A stretch of 64,000 nucleotides of DNA from Brachynemurus nebulosus (GCA_035578155.1 JAPWDM010000005.1:41058365-41122364); one strand, 5' to 3'; counted from the first letter of the stretch, positions 1 to 11,899 are shown. Notes: a model not told the origin generated them from the letters alone. Numbers and translations: made by a program.

Positions 1-886
1 AACTTTAATTACCTTTATTTATTATTAATTAGTTATTAACAAAATGTAAACATTTTAGGGTACATAAATTTGCACAACAATTGTAAATGTAATTAATAAA
101 AACAAAAAAGAAATATTATTAATTAATTAGTACCTCTAAACAAACTTAAAAGTACATGTTAATTCAAAAATATATATAATTGTGAATTAAACACCCGAAT
201 ATTAATAATTATAATGATTACTATGTACGATTTTAAAATGTCGTTTGTTTTAATAAACAGGCAAACGTTTCACTAAATAAATTTCATTTGTTGCTATAAA
301 ATCTAAACTTTTATTTTTTGCTTTTTTATTCACAGCTGGCGAGAACCCATGACAATTGGCTAAGAGTTCTGTAAAATTAGAAGTTTGTTTTGTAGCTTTT
401 CACCAATTTTGAAATAATTATTGAATGATAGTTATTGTAAACTGACCACATATAGTGGAGTGGAAAATTAAAATACTTAGATAAGTTCATTTTCAAGATT
501 TTCTGTTTGAAGAAAGTGAAATACTATATTTTTTGGTGCTGGATATTAAGAAAGGTGAGGCAACAGAATAGAGTTTCTTAATCTCTGTTAATGATTTTCC
601 TTATTTAGTAATATATAAGAAGTTATTCATTCACATAAATTACTCAGTATTAAACATTTTGACCATTTAGTGCATTTATTTGCGTTCAGTTTGCAATACA
701 AGTGCGTAGAAAAAAAAAACAAGATAAATGAGAAAGTTTATAATATTCCAGCCTTATACTAATTGAATAATAATAAAATTGCCGAAAATTGCCAAGTGGG
801 TGGAATAGATCTAAAAATTCTGTTTCATAGTTTGGAAGAGTGCTCAACAAATTATTAAATTTCTTACGTTGCTTTGAAATAAATTT
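1..886. other. AT-rich 3' flank of IFT80, no gene seen
   Basis: Low-complexity AT-rich DNA. No open reading frame with coding character, no recognisable RNA gene and no clear transposon end was found here. Confidence 0.5.
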
Positions 887-892
887 TTTATT
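887..892 (-). terminator. Candidate polyadenylation signal of IFT80
   Basis: AATAAA on the minus strand lies about 50 bp downstream of the IFT80 stop codon. Another AATAAA overlaps the stop itself at 940-945. In DNA this AT-rich the motif is common by chance. Confidence 0.35.
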
Positions 893-940
893 TTATAAAT
901 TATTACAAATTGCTATAAATTATAATAAATTTTGATAATT

Positions 941-3900
941 TTATTTGTCTAATTCCATATTTATTTTCCTTTTTACTGTACTTTCATTAATTTCCACCTG
1001 CAAATAAATACCAATAAGTAAAACATTGAGGTAAGTTATTATTATGTAAATTCTTACAGAATTATTTAGTTGTATAAATTTTGGATTTGTTTCTTCCTTA
1101 TTCAAAGAATTCAGGTATTCTTTTCGTAAATATAATACAGTATCAATATGAGTCTTATGTTTTAAAGCCAAGTCTAAAGCTCTGAAAAAATGTTAAGATT
1201 TCGATCATTTTTTAACCAGGATACAAAATTTCTGTTCTTTTTGATAATACAAACCTGTCCCATTGATATAGATTTACATTATTATAAATAGCATGGAAAA
1301 GAAGTCCATTATGAAGTAATATTGACTCTGCTTCTGCTGTTGCTCCCTTCAATAAGGCAGCCCCAGCCATTTGTTGCGCTTTGTTTGGCATTTCCTAGAA
1401 AATGATAAATTTGAGGGAAACACTTTAAGGCCATTTGGTCTATTCGGTAAGAATAACGACTTACTTTAATGTATTGAATATAGGTAACTTTGTCATAATG
1501 TTTAATTGCTGCAAACGCCTCTTCAGCAACATCCAGCGTCTTTGCATGTGTGGCTAATGCTGCCAGTGTTGCCCATAATATTTCATCCTTGAAAATTTGT
1601 GTGGATTTAAAAATACAAATTATAAAAAGGTACTAGTTATATTATTTATACCTGAATTGTTCGGCACAGTTTTAGACATTTTTCCCAATGATTGGCCATA
1701 ACTTGTTTATGAAGGGTAAAAATATATGGTGATATCAAAATAGTTATTAATGAGCCATCAGAACGACGAACTAACAGGGTGGTATCTTGAAACAAATAAA
1801 CTCGTGGATTTTTTCCCAAATCGGCGTCTTGTTCCATTGACGCCAGTTTCAACATACGTGAATTATACGCGCATGCGATCGGTGCGTACCACACTACAAG
1901 ACGTCCATCTTGAATTACCGCCAATATATCGTAATCAGTATTCCATTGCATTGATAGAATTTGAGAGGCGATTTTCAAAAATGATTTTTGCCCAAATTCT
2001 CGTACTGGTACCAAATATAAGTCACGATTGATATCTATTACGGCCAAATGTCGGTCTGATGGTATACTTGATTGATTTAAAGCCACTTCAATAACAGGAT
2101 TAGAATGTTGAATTTGTGTCCCGGTATCCATATTTGACCGCACCCCAGTGGTTGCGGTATTCAGTTCAAAAATATGAATAACTCTCGAATCTAAATTATC
2201 TCTGGCTACCAACATATCGCTTGAAAGAGACACCAATGCTCTACTTAAAGCTTCCGGATGCATTCCGGACCATCTTGGTGACGACATTAAACGTCCTTGA
2301 TAATTGTAAATACTGATGTTAGATCGTTCTATGATGGCTATATATCTGCAAAACAAGTTAGCTTAAAAATTTGCTTAGGTTATTCATTTTAGTAAAAGGT
2401 CGATTACTTTTCGCTAGATAAGAGTAAACAAACAGCACCCTCTTTTAAATCGAAGATGATCGGTGTGTTCCAGTTCGATGTGTTGTATACGTGGCACTGT
2501 GTAGGAGTTGTAACAATTAAATGATCGAAACCAATAGTTACGTGAACCACACGGTCTGGGAAATCTAATTGTTCAATAGTTTCATCGTTCAAATCTTCAA
2601 CTGACAAAGTTCGTACATCCGTTAAAACAACCGAATAGTGTTTCCAGTTGAATCGCCTAGAAAAATATTAAATCAATTTTGATAGTTAAATTCCCAGGAT
2701 TAAGGAACTTTTGTTTGTAACCTTTCAATAATGTGAGCGTAAAAAACATTGCCATTTGCGCAGCTTGCTGCAATTTGAGTTCCATCCGTTGACCAACCAA
2801 TTTGGTAAAGACTTCCTACTTGAGGTTTCTCTAATGATTGGGACCACTAAAACAAAATCGAAATTTTGAAGATGGAAGAATCGACTGACAATGAGTTAAA
2901 AATATATACCCCTGATGAATCGCAGACCCTTATCGTGTTATAACTGCCTATACTAAACATTTCTCCAGACGGGGACCATGCTACTGAAGTTATGGGATAC
3001 TCGTGGTAGCCGCTAACATACAAAGGATGTCCCAGTGAATTCCAAACTCGATATCGACAATCTTCTCCACCAGAAACGATTAGATTATTCGTTGGACACC
3101 AGGATATTTTTAATACTAATCCTTCATGGGCTTTCCACTAAAATTGTAATGGATATAGTGTAAGAAAATAACAGGAGTCATATTTGTAATTTAAAATTTT
3201 ACCCGAATTGGTTTTGTATTTGTCGCTAATGATCGAATACAGAGTATTCGCCCATTACTGTGACATACAGCTTGATTATCTGGTGCCCAAGCACCACTAT
3301 AAATAGGAGTATCACAAGCTATTAAAGTTGTCCTTAACATGCCACTTCTCGACCATATTTTCAATAATCCATCTTCACCAGCTGTCATGAAGCCTGCCCC
3401 ATCGTAACTCCAACGTCCAAGCAGACAAGCGCCTTGATGAGCCTCTACACTACGCTCTAAACGACCGGTCCGGCTAATTAAATGAAATTTCCCATCGGTT
3501 GCCGTGATTAATATAATATCCGTCGATTTGTTACCACCACCTCCAGAGGCAATAGAACCGATTCCACCTGAACTACTAGAACCTGGACTACGTACAGGCC
3601 AATGCATATCTAATGGATAGCAGTCTGATGGTAGTTTGGTTATTGTTGTAACATCACGATTTAGCACATTCATTTTTAATAAGACTTGGTCATCTCTAGC
3701 CAGAAAAATTATAGAAAATTTGCATCAGATTTACTGTGAGGAAAATAAGAGGTGTGTCAAATAAGATATTATAAGATAAATGTAGACTAATTTTAAGCAA
3801 TCAGACTGCCGCCTTTCGAGGACTGACATTTTTCAACGATTAAAATTTGAATTTATCCTTAATTTTCGTGATTAGCAATCAGTGTTAATTTATTGTTACT

Positions 3901-4338
3901 CAAATGTTCAAAATATTTTTCAGTATTTTCAAGTATCTTTTCTCGCTTGTTTTTAGCCTGAAGGTATATTGCTACATAAATTGGTAATTTTAATATAAAA
4001 GGAAAAAAAATTGTTTTCATAAAGAAAGACCTTTTATATGGTCATATAACCTTTCTTCTTTCTAATGTAATATACGAGCTATACGGTATGGATACATAGT
4101 TATGATTTACTTGCAGTGCGTTACCATGGCAACATAACTCATTTATAATGTAAACAAATACAATTTGACGTGTTGGATTAAAAGAAATAAATTTGTTTTC
4201 ATCAATACTATATTTTTTTAATAAAATGAAATTGAATACTTACCCACAGGATAAAATTTCTTCAGAATTTATCCAACCAATGCACGTGGCGCCGCCATTA
4301 TGTTTTATTTCTTTTATTATTTCCGTTTTCAATTTCAT
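941..4338 (-). CDS. IFT80: Intraflagellar transport protein 80 (IFT-B subunit), complete ten-exon gene
   Basis: IFT80 is a WD40-repeat subunit of the IFT-B complex, which carries cargo into cilia and builds the axoneme; in insects this serves ciliated sensory neurons. I joined ten exons by GT-AG sites with matching phase: 4244-4338, 3203-3695, 2910-3137, 2722-2846, 2408-2656, 1652-2345, 1465-1587, 1255-1394, 1058-1181 and 941-997. They total 2328 bp, 775 residues plus stop; the vertebrate protein is about 777. Introns are 60-73 bp except intron 1 (548 bp). The start ATG at 4336-4338 opens with MKLKTEIIKE, matching the family N-terminus. Family-typical segments include WKAHEG at the start of exon 3, NWNTPIIFDLKEG in exon 5, DGRLVVWYAP and KNPRVYLF in exon 6, and LKHKTHIDTV in exon 9. 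WD repeats fill roughly residues 1-550 and helical TPR-like repeats the rest. A Ser/Gly-rich insertion lies at about residues 68-90. No frameshift or premature stop was found, so the gene looks functional. Confidence 0.96.
4120..4133. promoter_or_regulatory. X-box (RFX-factor binding site) in IFT80 intron 1
   Basis: GTTACCATGGCAAC fits the RFX X-box consensus (GTNRCC, 0-3 bases, RGYAAC) in both half sites. RFX factors activate ciliary genes through this site in worms, flies and vertebrates. It lies about 110 bp downstream of the exon 1 donor, inside the only long intron of IFT80, rather than upstream of the start codon. The motif match is seen; use by RFX is inferred. Confidence 0.7.
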
Positions 4339-4642
4339 TTCTTTTTGCCTTTTGGATTATAAAATTGCACTGTACAACTACGCTAGCAACCACATTTAAA
4401 TATTTCATTCAACTGGCCTAGTGGAGTTTATAACGTAATGCCAACCAGTACGTCACAATAATGATTTAATATTTAAATGTAAAGTAGTAACCGTTTTATC
4501 CACTCCTTCCCTAGGCAAATAACAAATAATCCCTTATGCATGTAATTAAATTAAGCTTTATTGTTGAACGTATCTGAATGGATTTGTAGGTTAGTAATTA
4601 GTGTACTGCTTAATATTATAATTTATAAAAAAAAATTCGTCA

Positions 4643-4663
4643 AGTGCGTGTTTGACACGCACT
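4643..4663. repeat. Short hairpin in a dispersed-repeat remnant
   Basis: AGTGCGTGT and ACACGCACT form a perfect 9-bp inverted repeat around TTG. The surrounding text, a CAAGTGCGTGTTTGAC-like stretch, recurs in diverged form near 34975, so both are probably remnants of one interspersed family. Confidence 0.4.
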
Positions 4664-4704
4664 AAGTAATGTTCCTCACAATCAGTGGTCATAACTAAAA
4701 CTTC

Positions 4705-4745
4705 TTAACCCTAGAACCATACGTACACGTCAAAACGACGTACGA
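4705..4745. mobile_element. piggyBac-like terminus (TTAA plus CCCTAGAA)
   Basis: TTAACCCTAGAACC resembles the piggyBac terminus, which starts at a TTAA target. It is followed by a short palindromic stretch, ACGTCAAAACGACGT. No matching right end was found. A similar CGTCAAAAAGACG stretch at 4891-4903 could be the other side, separated by deletion or insertion. Confidence 0.4.
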
Positions 4746-4893
4746 ACTTCTCTACCTGCTCCAATACTACGACTTGTTGTTACTTGTTTGCTGTAAGATT
4801 TCTGTTATCTAACTTATTTGTTATTATAACACACCACATATATTTATTTTGTTTATAGTCATTGTCGTTCTGTTTGTATTGAAATAGTGTCCG

Positions 4894-5625
4894 TCAAAAA
4901 GACGTCGATTTCGTTTCATTTACTCGAATACGCCATTTATGTAACCATTCCTGTATTCGACGCAAGCTAGATTGTAACTTTTGTGATGCAACATTTGGAT
5001 CTTCATCAGTAGCTAGGATAGCAGTATCATCAGCAAATGTTGCAGTAGTATTTTCTTCATCAACCGGCAGATCTGCAGTACATATAAGATAAAGAATAGG
5101 CCCTAGAACACTACCTTGTGGTACACCGGAACGGACTGGAAACATTTCTGATATTTCACTCTGAAACTTTACATGAAAGTAACGATCTGACAAATAAGAT
5201 TTCAGTATTAAGTAGAATGATTCAGGAATATTTTTCCTTAATTTATACAATAAGCCAGTATGCCACACTTTGTCAAATGCTTGACTCACGTCGAGAAAAG
5301 CTGCTGTACAATATTTTTTTTCTTGAAAAGAGCGGTTGATCGTATTGACTACACGATGAACTTGTTCGACGGTTGAATGTTTTGCGCGAAAACCAAACTG
5401 ATGATCTGGAATAATTTTAAGGTCATCGAGGACTCGATGCAGTCTTCTGAGAAATAACTTTTCGAACATTTTGGATAAAACGGGGAGTAAACTGATTGGT
5501 CTGTACGACGTCACCTCATTTACTGGCTTCCCCGGCTTTTGTATTAAGATGATTTGAGCTAATTTCCAAACAGCAGGGAAATATTTTAGCCTTAAAATGG
5601 CATTAAAAATTAACATTAATGACAT
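4894..5625 (-). pseudogene. Truncated Jockey-like LINE reverse transcriptase
   Basis: This 243-residue open frame holds most of a non-LTR reverse transcriptase. Seen motifs are SYRPISLLPVLSKMFEK (finger region), AFLDVSQAFDKVWH (first catalytic Asp), GVPQGSVLGPILY, and FADDTAIL with the catalytic aspartate pair. The order and wording match the Jockey superclade. The usual N-terminal AP endonuclease, the ORF1 protein and the C-terminal part after the thumb are missing, so it is a dead fragment truncated at both ends. A short imperfect direct repeat (ACATTAATGACA.. and ACATTAATGACAG) lies just outside its 5' edge at 5613-5650. It sits 0.5 kb from the start of IFT80, on the same strand. Confidence 0.9.
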
Positions 5626-5685
5626 TTGTGACAGTTAACATTAATGACAGTTAAAACCGTTAAAATATATTTCTCGTAGGTATAT

Positions 5686-5863
5686 GTACGATATGTACCA
5701 GCGGTACCAGCCGAGATAAATACAAATCGATTGTAGATCGTATATGTACATCATGGAAAAGTAGGCTTGTACATATTATCCATATTATTATTGATTAGTA
5801 TGTACGGCAGTATGTACAATATGTACGAAATGTACCGTATGTACATTATTCTGTGGTATGTAC
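5686..5863. repeat. GTAC motif cluster with 9-bp phasing
   Basis: Eleven GTAC tetramers occur in 178 bp, at 5686, 5695, 5704, 5746, 5769, 5802, 5814, 5823, 5832, 5841 and 5860. Two runs are spaced exactly 9 bp apart, with ATGTACNNN units. It could be a decayed 9-bp minisatellite or a clustered binding site; the sequence does not decide. Confidence 0.7.
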
Positions 5864-5889
5864 ATTGTATATGTATACATGCGTATATG

Positions 5890-7172
5890 TATGGCTAGCT
5901 AGAAAAACAAAATCGAACAGATCGGATGGAACATAACGTTTTTTTTTCTTTGTTTTCTTGTTTTGAGTTGCAAACGCTAGTACTATAGCTAAACACGCTT
6001 CTTCCATAATAATAACAATTCCAAAATTTAATTAATTTAAAAATTCCGAAAAATTAAATTTGACAGTTTGTTTTAAAATACAGAAGAAAATAATGATAGT
6101 GTACGGTATCATAAAAATACTGAAGTAATAAAAATAATGATTCATTATTTTTATCAGTAAATACTGACAGTATTACTGATCGTGTAAAGGCAGCCTAAGA
6201 CGTTTTGTGACGGTTTTTTTTCCAGAAAATTGATTACCTAGTTAAGTTATAACAATTTTTCTAGGTTTTTTTTCGTTATTTTATGATCTTGATAGTAAAG
6301 TCTGATCCCAGTATGCTTATATAATTTACTGAAATAAATCAATGTTTTTAAGTCCATGTACTTACCGGATTTTTTTTTGAAAAATATAATAGTTTGTAAA
6401 AAGAATTTGGCTAATTATTATTTCAATATCTTAAATATATGATTTACATTATAACATATATATTATAATAAAACGAAGATCTTTTTATTCATTTTTAGAT
6501 ATTTTTGAGATCATAAAATATTTTTATTTATTTATTAAAAAATGAAATAGTATTTCGATTTATTACATGTTCATGAACACAATATACAGTAAATAAACAT
6601 AAGACGAATGACACTATGTTACAGTAATTTCCCGCTAAAGCATGCAAATTTCCCGCTAAAATATTCATTAATTTAAATGTATTCTCCCAGATGGCGGTAA
6701 TTGTGACAGTCTTGTCATAACTATATCGGTCACAAAACCGTTTTGTGACGGTCAAAAGTGGGTAAAATTACTCGTCACGAGACCAGTGCACATCTCTAAA
6801 TATGGCCCTATTTTTGATAGGATTCTATATGTATATAATTTTTTCTATGAATTATGTGGACTGTTCGGCAATTATCACAAATACGTAAAGATGGCTCTCT
6901 GTGTATTAAAATAAGTTATTAGACAAGTTTTCTATGAATTATGTGGACTGGTCGGTAATTATCACAAATACGTAAAGATGGCTCTCTGTGTATTAAAATA
7001 AGTTATTAGACAAAGATAACAATTTTTAGAATCTGTTCCATTATTAATAATTTTAAGAAAAAACAGCGAAAGAAAGAGATAAATATATACACGCTTCTAT
7101 AAAATAGAAATAGAAAGAGAAATTTTTTTTTTTATTGCAATTTTGTGTACAATCAAGTAAACTTGATTGTGC
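5890..7172. other. Gene-free AT-rich stretch with small inverted and tandem repeats
   Basis: No gene seen. There is a perfect 13-bp inverted repeat with a 1-base loop at 6128-6154 (ATAAAAATAATGA). TCACAAAAC/GTTTTGTGA forms another at 6730-6748. A CACATCTCTA ending near 6790-6800 resembles a hAT terminus. An 87-bp tandem duplication and a 10-bp palindrome (ACAATCAAGT, 7150-7171) follow, the latter next to the retrotransposon insertion point. Confidence 0.5.
6841..7014. repeat. Tandem duplication, 2 x 87 bp
   Basis: Two head-to-tail copies of an 87-bp unit (6841-6927 and 6928-7014), each starting TTTTCTATGAATTATG. They differ at only a few positions (ACTGTTCGGCAA versus ACTGGTCGGTAA), so the duplication is fairly recent. 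No coding content. Confidence 0.9.
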
Positions 7173-7176
7173 ATTG

Positions 7177-7824
7177 TGTAATGGTCCGGTTGTTGACGTG
7201 GTTAAAACGTTGCCTAACTGTTTGTACGACGATGTGGATTTAACGTTATTAGAATAATTTTCCAATTGATTGTCCCTGATAATTGATTTCCAAAGGTCGT
7301 AGGTGAAATAATTCGAGCCGATTTAGTTTAAAATGTTTATTTGTTAAATTCAATTGTTGTTAATTTGGACCGTTACAGAAAAATTTACACTTTTATTACA
7401 ATTATTTTATATAAATTCGATTTAATTATGTATTTCGATATTTATTTTATTATAATTTATTATAATTTATTTTTATTTGAATGTTATATATTTTTTATAT
7501 TTTTCAACAATTAATAAATTTCCCAAACGGGATTTGTTACAAAAATTACATCTTTTTTTCTTAATGTCTAGATTCCAATTTTTATCAAAAAACCCCCCGT
7601 TGTACTTTTTTTTCATCAATTTTACTTAATTTTAAAACAAAATGGCTTCCTCTCTTTCATTGGTTGATTAGAAATCGTCACATCGTAAGCCCCGCCTACA
7701 ATGTCTTATGATGTAGCTAGTTCACTAAAATTTAGCCAGGTGGCGATTTACATCTTTAGTTTTACATTTTCAAGTACTAAAATTTGCCACTAGGTGTCAC
7801 CAGCCATATTACTTAATGGTTACA
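7177..7824 (-). repeat. 3' LTR of the gag-only retrotransposon
   Basis: 648 bp, same ends and orientation as 17076-17723. Homology stops exactly at TGTAATGG on one side and GGTTACA on the other. On the minus strand it is preceded by GGTCGGGGCATTAT, which could hold a weak polypurine tract. Confidence 0.88.
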
Positions 7825-8202
7825 TAATGCCCCGACCAAGTTCTGACTTAAGTTCGTGAAAGACGAATCTTAAGACAGAACTGATAGGAAAAGAACAGAC
7901 AAAACAAAATGTAGGTACTCGATATTTCCAAAATTTTTTTTTTTTTTTTTTTATGCTTCTAAAATTATTACCGAAAAAGATACATTCAAAATTTTTCTTT
8001 AGTTCAAATTGGAAATCTCGGTCCTTTACAAATAAACATTTTTCTCAAACTTAGCATTTAATTACAATAATAACACAATGAAGTATACTTTTCAATATTA
8101 CAGAGTATGTGACAAAGATGGACTTAATCCACGAACGAGTGCTGGCAATGCTTATCGCTAATATGTTAGAAAATTTTCATAGACTAAAAACCGGGTTACA
8201 TT

Positions 8203-8316
8203 TTAAATTTCAGATATCCCCGTCAACGATGGACTGTTATCATCCAGATCCACTGGAGTTGACATATAGTTTTCCAAGGTCACGATACGATCAGTGACTG
8301 ACTTGGCGTTCGGGGA
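8203..8316 (-). pseudogene. Short coding-like remnant on the retrotransposon sense strand
   Basis: On the same strand as Gag and close to the 3' LTR, a stop-free stretch reads SPNAKSVTDRIVTLENYM and continues STPVDLDDNSPSLTGISEI to a TAA. Base use looks more coding-like than its surroundings. It could be the leftover C-terminus of a lost pol or env gene. Only 37 codons, so the call is weak. Confidence 0.25.
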
Positions 8317-9655
8317 TTATCACTACGTTCAGTTATTCACCCTAATAAATGTAAGTTGAAGTCTTCTACAATTTTAATTCCGCTTTGCTGACCAACACTC
8401 GTTCCTGGTAGCATCCCTCTACCAACTCTTGTTTTTTTTTTTTTTATGTGTTAAAATAATATTTATTTCTTATTCAATATAAATCATTTAATTTTCCAAA
8501 GAAATTTATTACACAGTTTAATGATGATAAGTTCATTCAAAATTAAAATAATAAAATACGCATACATGTATAAATATTAATAATATACATAGAATCACGT
8601 ACATTATATGAAATAATTTTATTAAGTATTTATTTAAAAGTTGAAACACTTGTTTCATAAACAAATTTTAATCATTCTGGTATCGTTATATACCATAAAG
8701 ACATTAATCGACAATAAGAGCAAAATTATAAAAGTTTTATTCAAAAAGAAAATTTTAAATTTTCCTTTACAAATCGAAAATTACCTTTAGTTAAATTCAT
8801 TAATATTGATTTATATTTAGATTGTTATATTTGGAACAAATTCATTTAATTTATTACATATGCGTATAATGTCGATAATGTATGTATGGTATGTCCCATG
8901 AGCCACACTTCAGCATCGTAAAACGACAAACTTTCAAAAAAAATTTTTTAATCAATCCAATTTTCTCAACCAAAGAAATTTCATTTACCCAATAATTGGT
9001 GTCTCATTATTCATTGAAATATCCACCTTTGAGTTTAAAAACTGGATTTACTAATAATATAAAATTTATGTCATGAAAGACTATTATCCCAATCATGAAA
9101 AACCAATAAATCCTGCAATCTAATTTATACTTTATTTATCAAAATTTATTCAAATTTAAGGAAATGTTACAATAATTATAGTTTGTCATATTTGCAGCCA
9201 AAATGTAAAACGTCCGTAGAAAATGTTACATACTGCACATACCTCACTTGAATATCAGCACACATATATTGATTTCTTTTAACTTGAGTAGATATTGCTA
9301 TTAAATGTTTTGAATCGTTTTTCCCTTTACGTTTAAAATTTTATATATAATTATAATTGAAATATACAGAAATATATCAGAATTTGTTACATAAAATCAT
9401 TTTATTGTTCCAAAACTGAAAACCTCTTTTATTTTTATTAAGAACATTTTGTTAACAGATAGATAATTCTAAACAAATATGATCACCTTTATGTGTCCTG
9501 TAATATCATGGTTCAGTATAAAGCTGGTTTTGAGATTCAAACTATAAATTTTTATTCAAAACTTAAAATTATTAATACAAATTATCTTTTGCGTAGTTTT
9601 ATATTATGTTAATAATAAAATTGTTTATCATTAAATCCTTATTCTAATTAAAATT

Positions 9656-9990
9656 TGACTCTAACAACAGGGATAAAGCAAAAAAAAATTTTTTGTACGA
9701 AGTGATTTTTCCTTCATATCACGACGCACGATGGTTATAAAACCGTTAAAAACCCCAAAATTTATCCCCTGTGAAATCTACTTGGTTGGATCTGCCGGAC
9801 GGCCAATGTAACGACAGATACCTGAAAAATTTATAACACTGAAACTACAAATTAATCCCCCCCATATTTATTAATATATTGTTAAACCGGGCTAAAGCGA
9901 GCTGTCACCAGACCTGATTGGTACAGTTGACTTGGATTCGGAATTGTGGATAATAATGCTCGCCCCCCATAATCCAGAAATCATCAATAA
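9656..9990. repeat. Diverged direct repeat, copy A
   Basis: Shares ordered blocks with 10146-10505, including GACTCTAACAAC, TGAAATCTACTTGGTTGGA, a C-rich AATCCCCCCC block and CGCCCCCCATAATCCAGAAA. Divergence is high, so the pair is much older than the LTRs that enclose it. Confidence 0.7.
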
Positions 9991-10145
9991 GTTTTTTTTT
10001 ATTTTTGTTAGCTACTCCTACTACGAGCTTCAGTAGAGTTTCATAGCGGCCGTCATCTAAGAGAACCGTACTGAACTCAATTTTATTTTCATTTTGAAAA
10101 TAATTATGTTATAAAATATATGTAAATTCTTATTAACTAGATTGG

Positions 10146-10505
10146 ATTGACTCTAACAACGGAGATATTCAAAATGTTGTGTACAGAAAAAGCTCCTGAG
10201 GCTTATTATTTCTGTACGGCGACAGGATAATGCGTCCGCTACAGATCGCAGTCTCATGTCATAAATCCCAAAAAAAAAAATATCTCCTATGAAATCTACT
10301 TGGTTGGACCTGCCGGGCGGTAAAATTAACGGCAGGTGCCTGCAAAATTTTAAACGGAAACTACAAAATTTTAACCCCCCCAAATATTCATGTTTAGTTA
10401 AATCAGGACAAAACGGACTACCTCCAAACCATAAGGGTATTGTAGGCTTAGTTCGAATAAATGGAATATACTGTCCGCCTCCCATCATTCAGAAAATCGT
10501 ATCAG
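10146..10505. repeat. Diverged direct repeat, copy B
   Basis: Second copy, with TGAAATCTACTTGGTTGGA, CTGCCGGGCGG, AACCCCCCC and CGCCTCCCATCATTCAG in the same order as copy A, about 490 bp further on. Confidence 0.7.
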
Positions 10506-11899
10506 TTAAATATTTTGTTTAAAAAAAAACTTTCTTAACACCGGATTCGGTCAAAGTCAGCCAATAACCGCCAATTAACGGAACATTGACCGATCCCTCA
10601 TTCAAACCAAAAAAAAAATTTTTTAATTTAATCCCCTTTTATATTTATAGTGTATTTTATTATGTATATAACTCATAATATACTTATGTTCACAATGCAA
10701 TTCAAATCAATTGATAACTTTCCAAAATTATTTTAGAAAATTTAATTGTTTCCGTCATAGATTTGATAAAAATCATATTTCGGGCAACTGATAGAAAGGA
10801 AAAGGAAGGAAGATAAATATGCAATCATAGCATGAATTTAATTATTATTAAGTTAAGATAAAAAAATTTTGTACATCAACAAATGTAATCATTCTATGTT
10901 TCATAAAATCATGTATGATTATTTCGTAGCCATCAAATAATACGTATATTCTTTAATATAAATAATATGAGCACGAAAACAAGTATATGCTTGTTTTATT
11001 ATCATTGGTAGTACTATCCCGTGTGAATGCTATTTCTGTTTCAAATTTATATATTCTTCAAGAAGTGAGATAGGTATATCACGCGCTTTCCGAAATACAT
11101 ATGCCTTGATATAAATTGATTATATCGTATTCACTCTTGTTTCATCCTTTCAGTTATTACAGTAGCCTTGAATAAAGATTTAAAATTATTTTTTCTTAGA
11201 ATTGTTTTTATAAATAACATACCGAAAAAGTTTTAAATTTTATACTTATATATTTTATTTCCCATGAAACGATAATGATTTGTATGTATTATTTACCAAA
11301 TTTATTTCATAGTATGACATTTCTAAATGGTTCACATGCTCAAAAGAAAAATAAATTTTTTCATTTTAAGAATAATTTTGATATTATTTCCCTGAAATAG
11401 CATTTTTTGAAAAATATAACAATAGCTTAATAAATCAGGTATTCTACTTTGCATTATCTCTTGATAAAATTATAGTTTTCTGTACTTAGAAATAAATGAC
11501 AATCTACCTTATTAATTGTATATCGATTTTCAAGCATAATAGTTTTACATCGATGGCATTCAGGTTCTCGTCAATTTATAAATCACCCAACAGTTCAATA
11601 CAACGACAGAGAATAAAATCGTAATTCATCAGCTTCTTTCAATAATATAATAATATAAATCTCATTAATCGCCTTTTATGGCACTCATCATACAAAATAC
11701 CCTTAATATCTTCAAAAACATTTCATTTTCATTAAACTTTCCATACAAAATAATAACTTTTCTCATTCGCTTAATAAACATTGGGCTATATTTATTACTA
11801 TTTTCTTAATCACACTTAATAATTAAACCTGAATGTAATCGTTTGAATCAACTGATACTCCAAAATTATTTTATTACTAATTTATTTGCGTCAATGTAG

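Noticed and set aside
1750..2031. 93-codon plus-strand open frame
   Set aside because: Lies antisense to IFT80 exon 6 and has no recognisable content; a shadow of the real gene.
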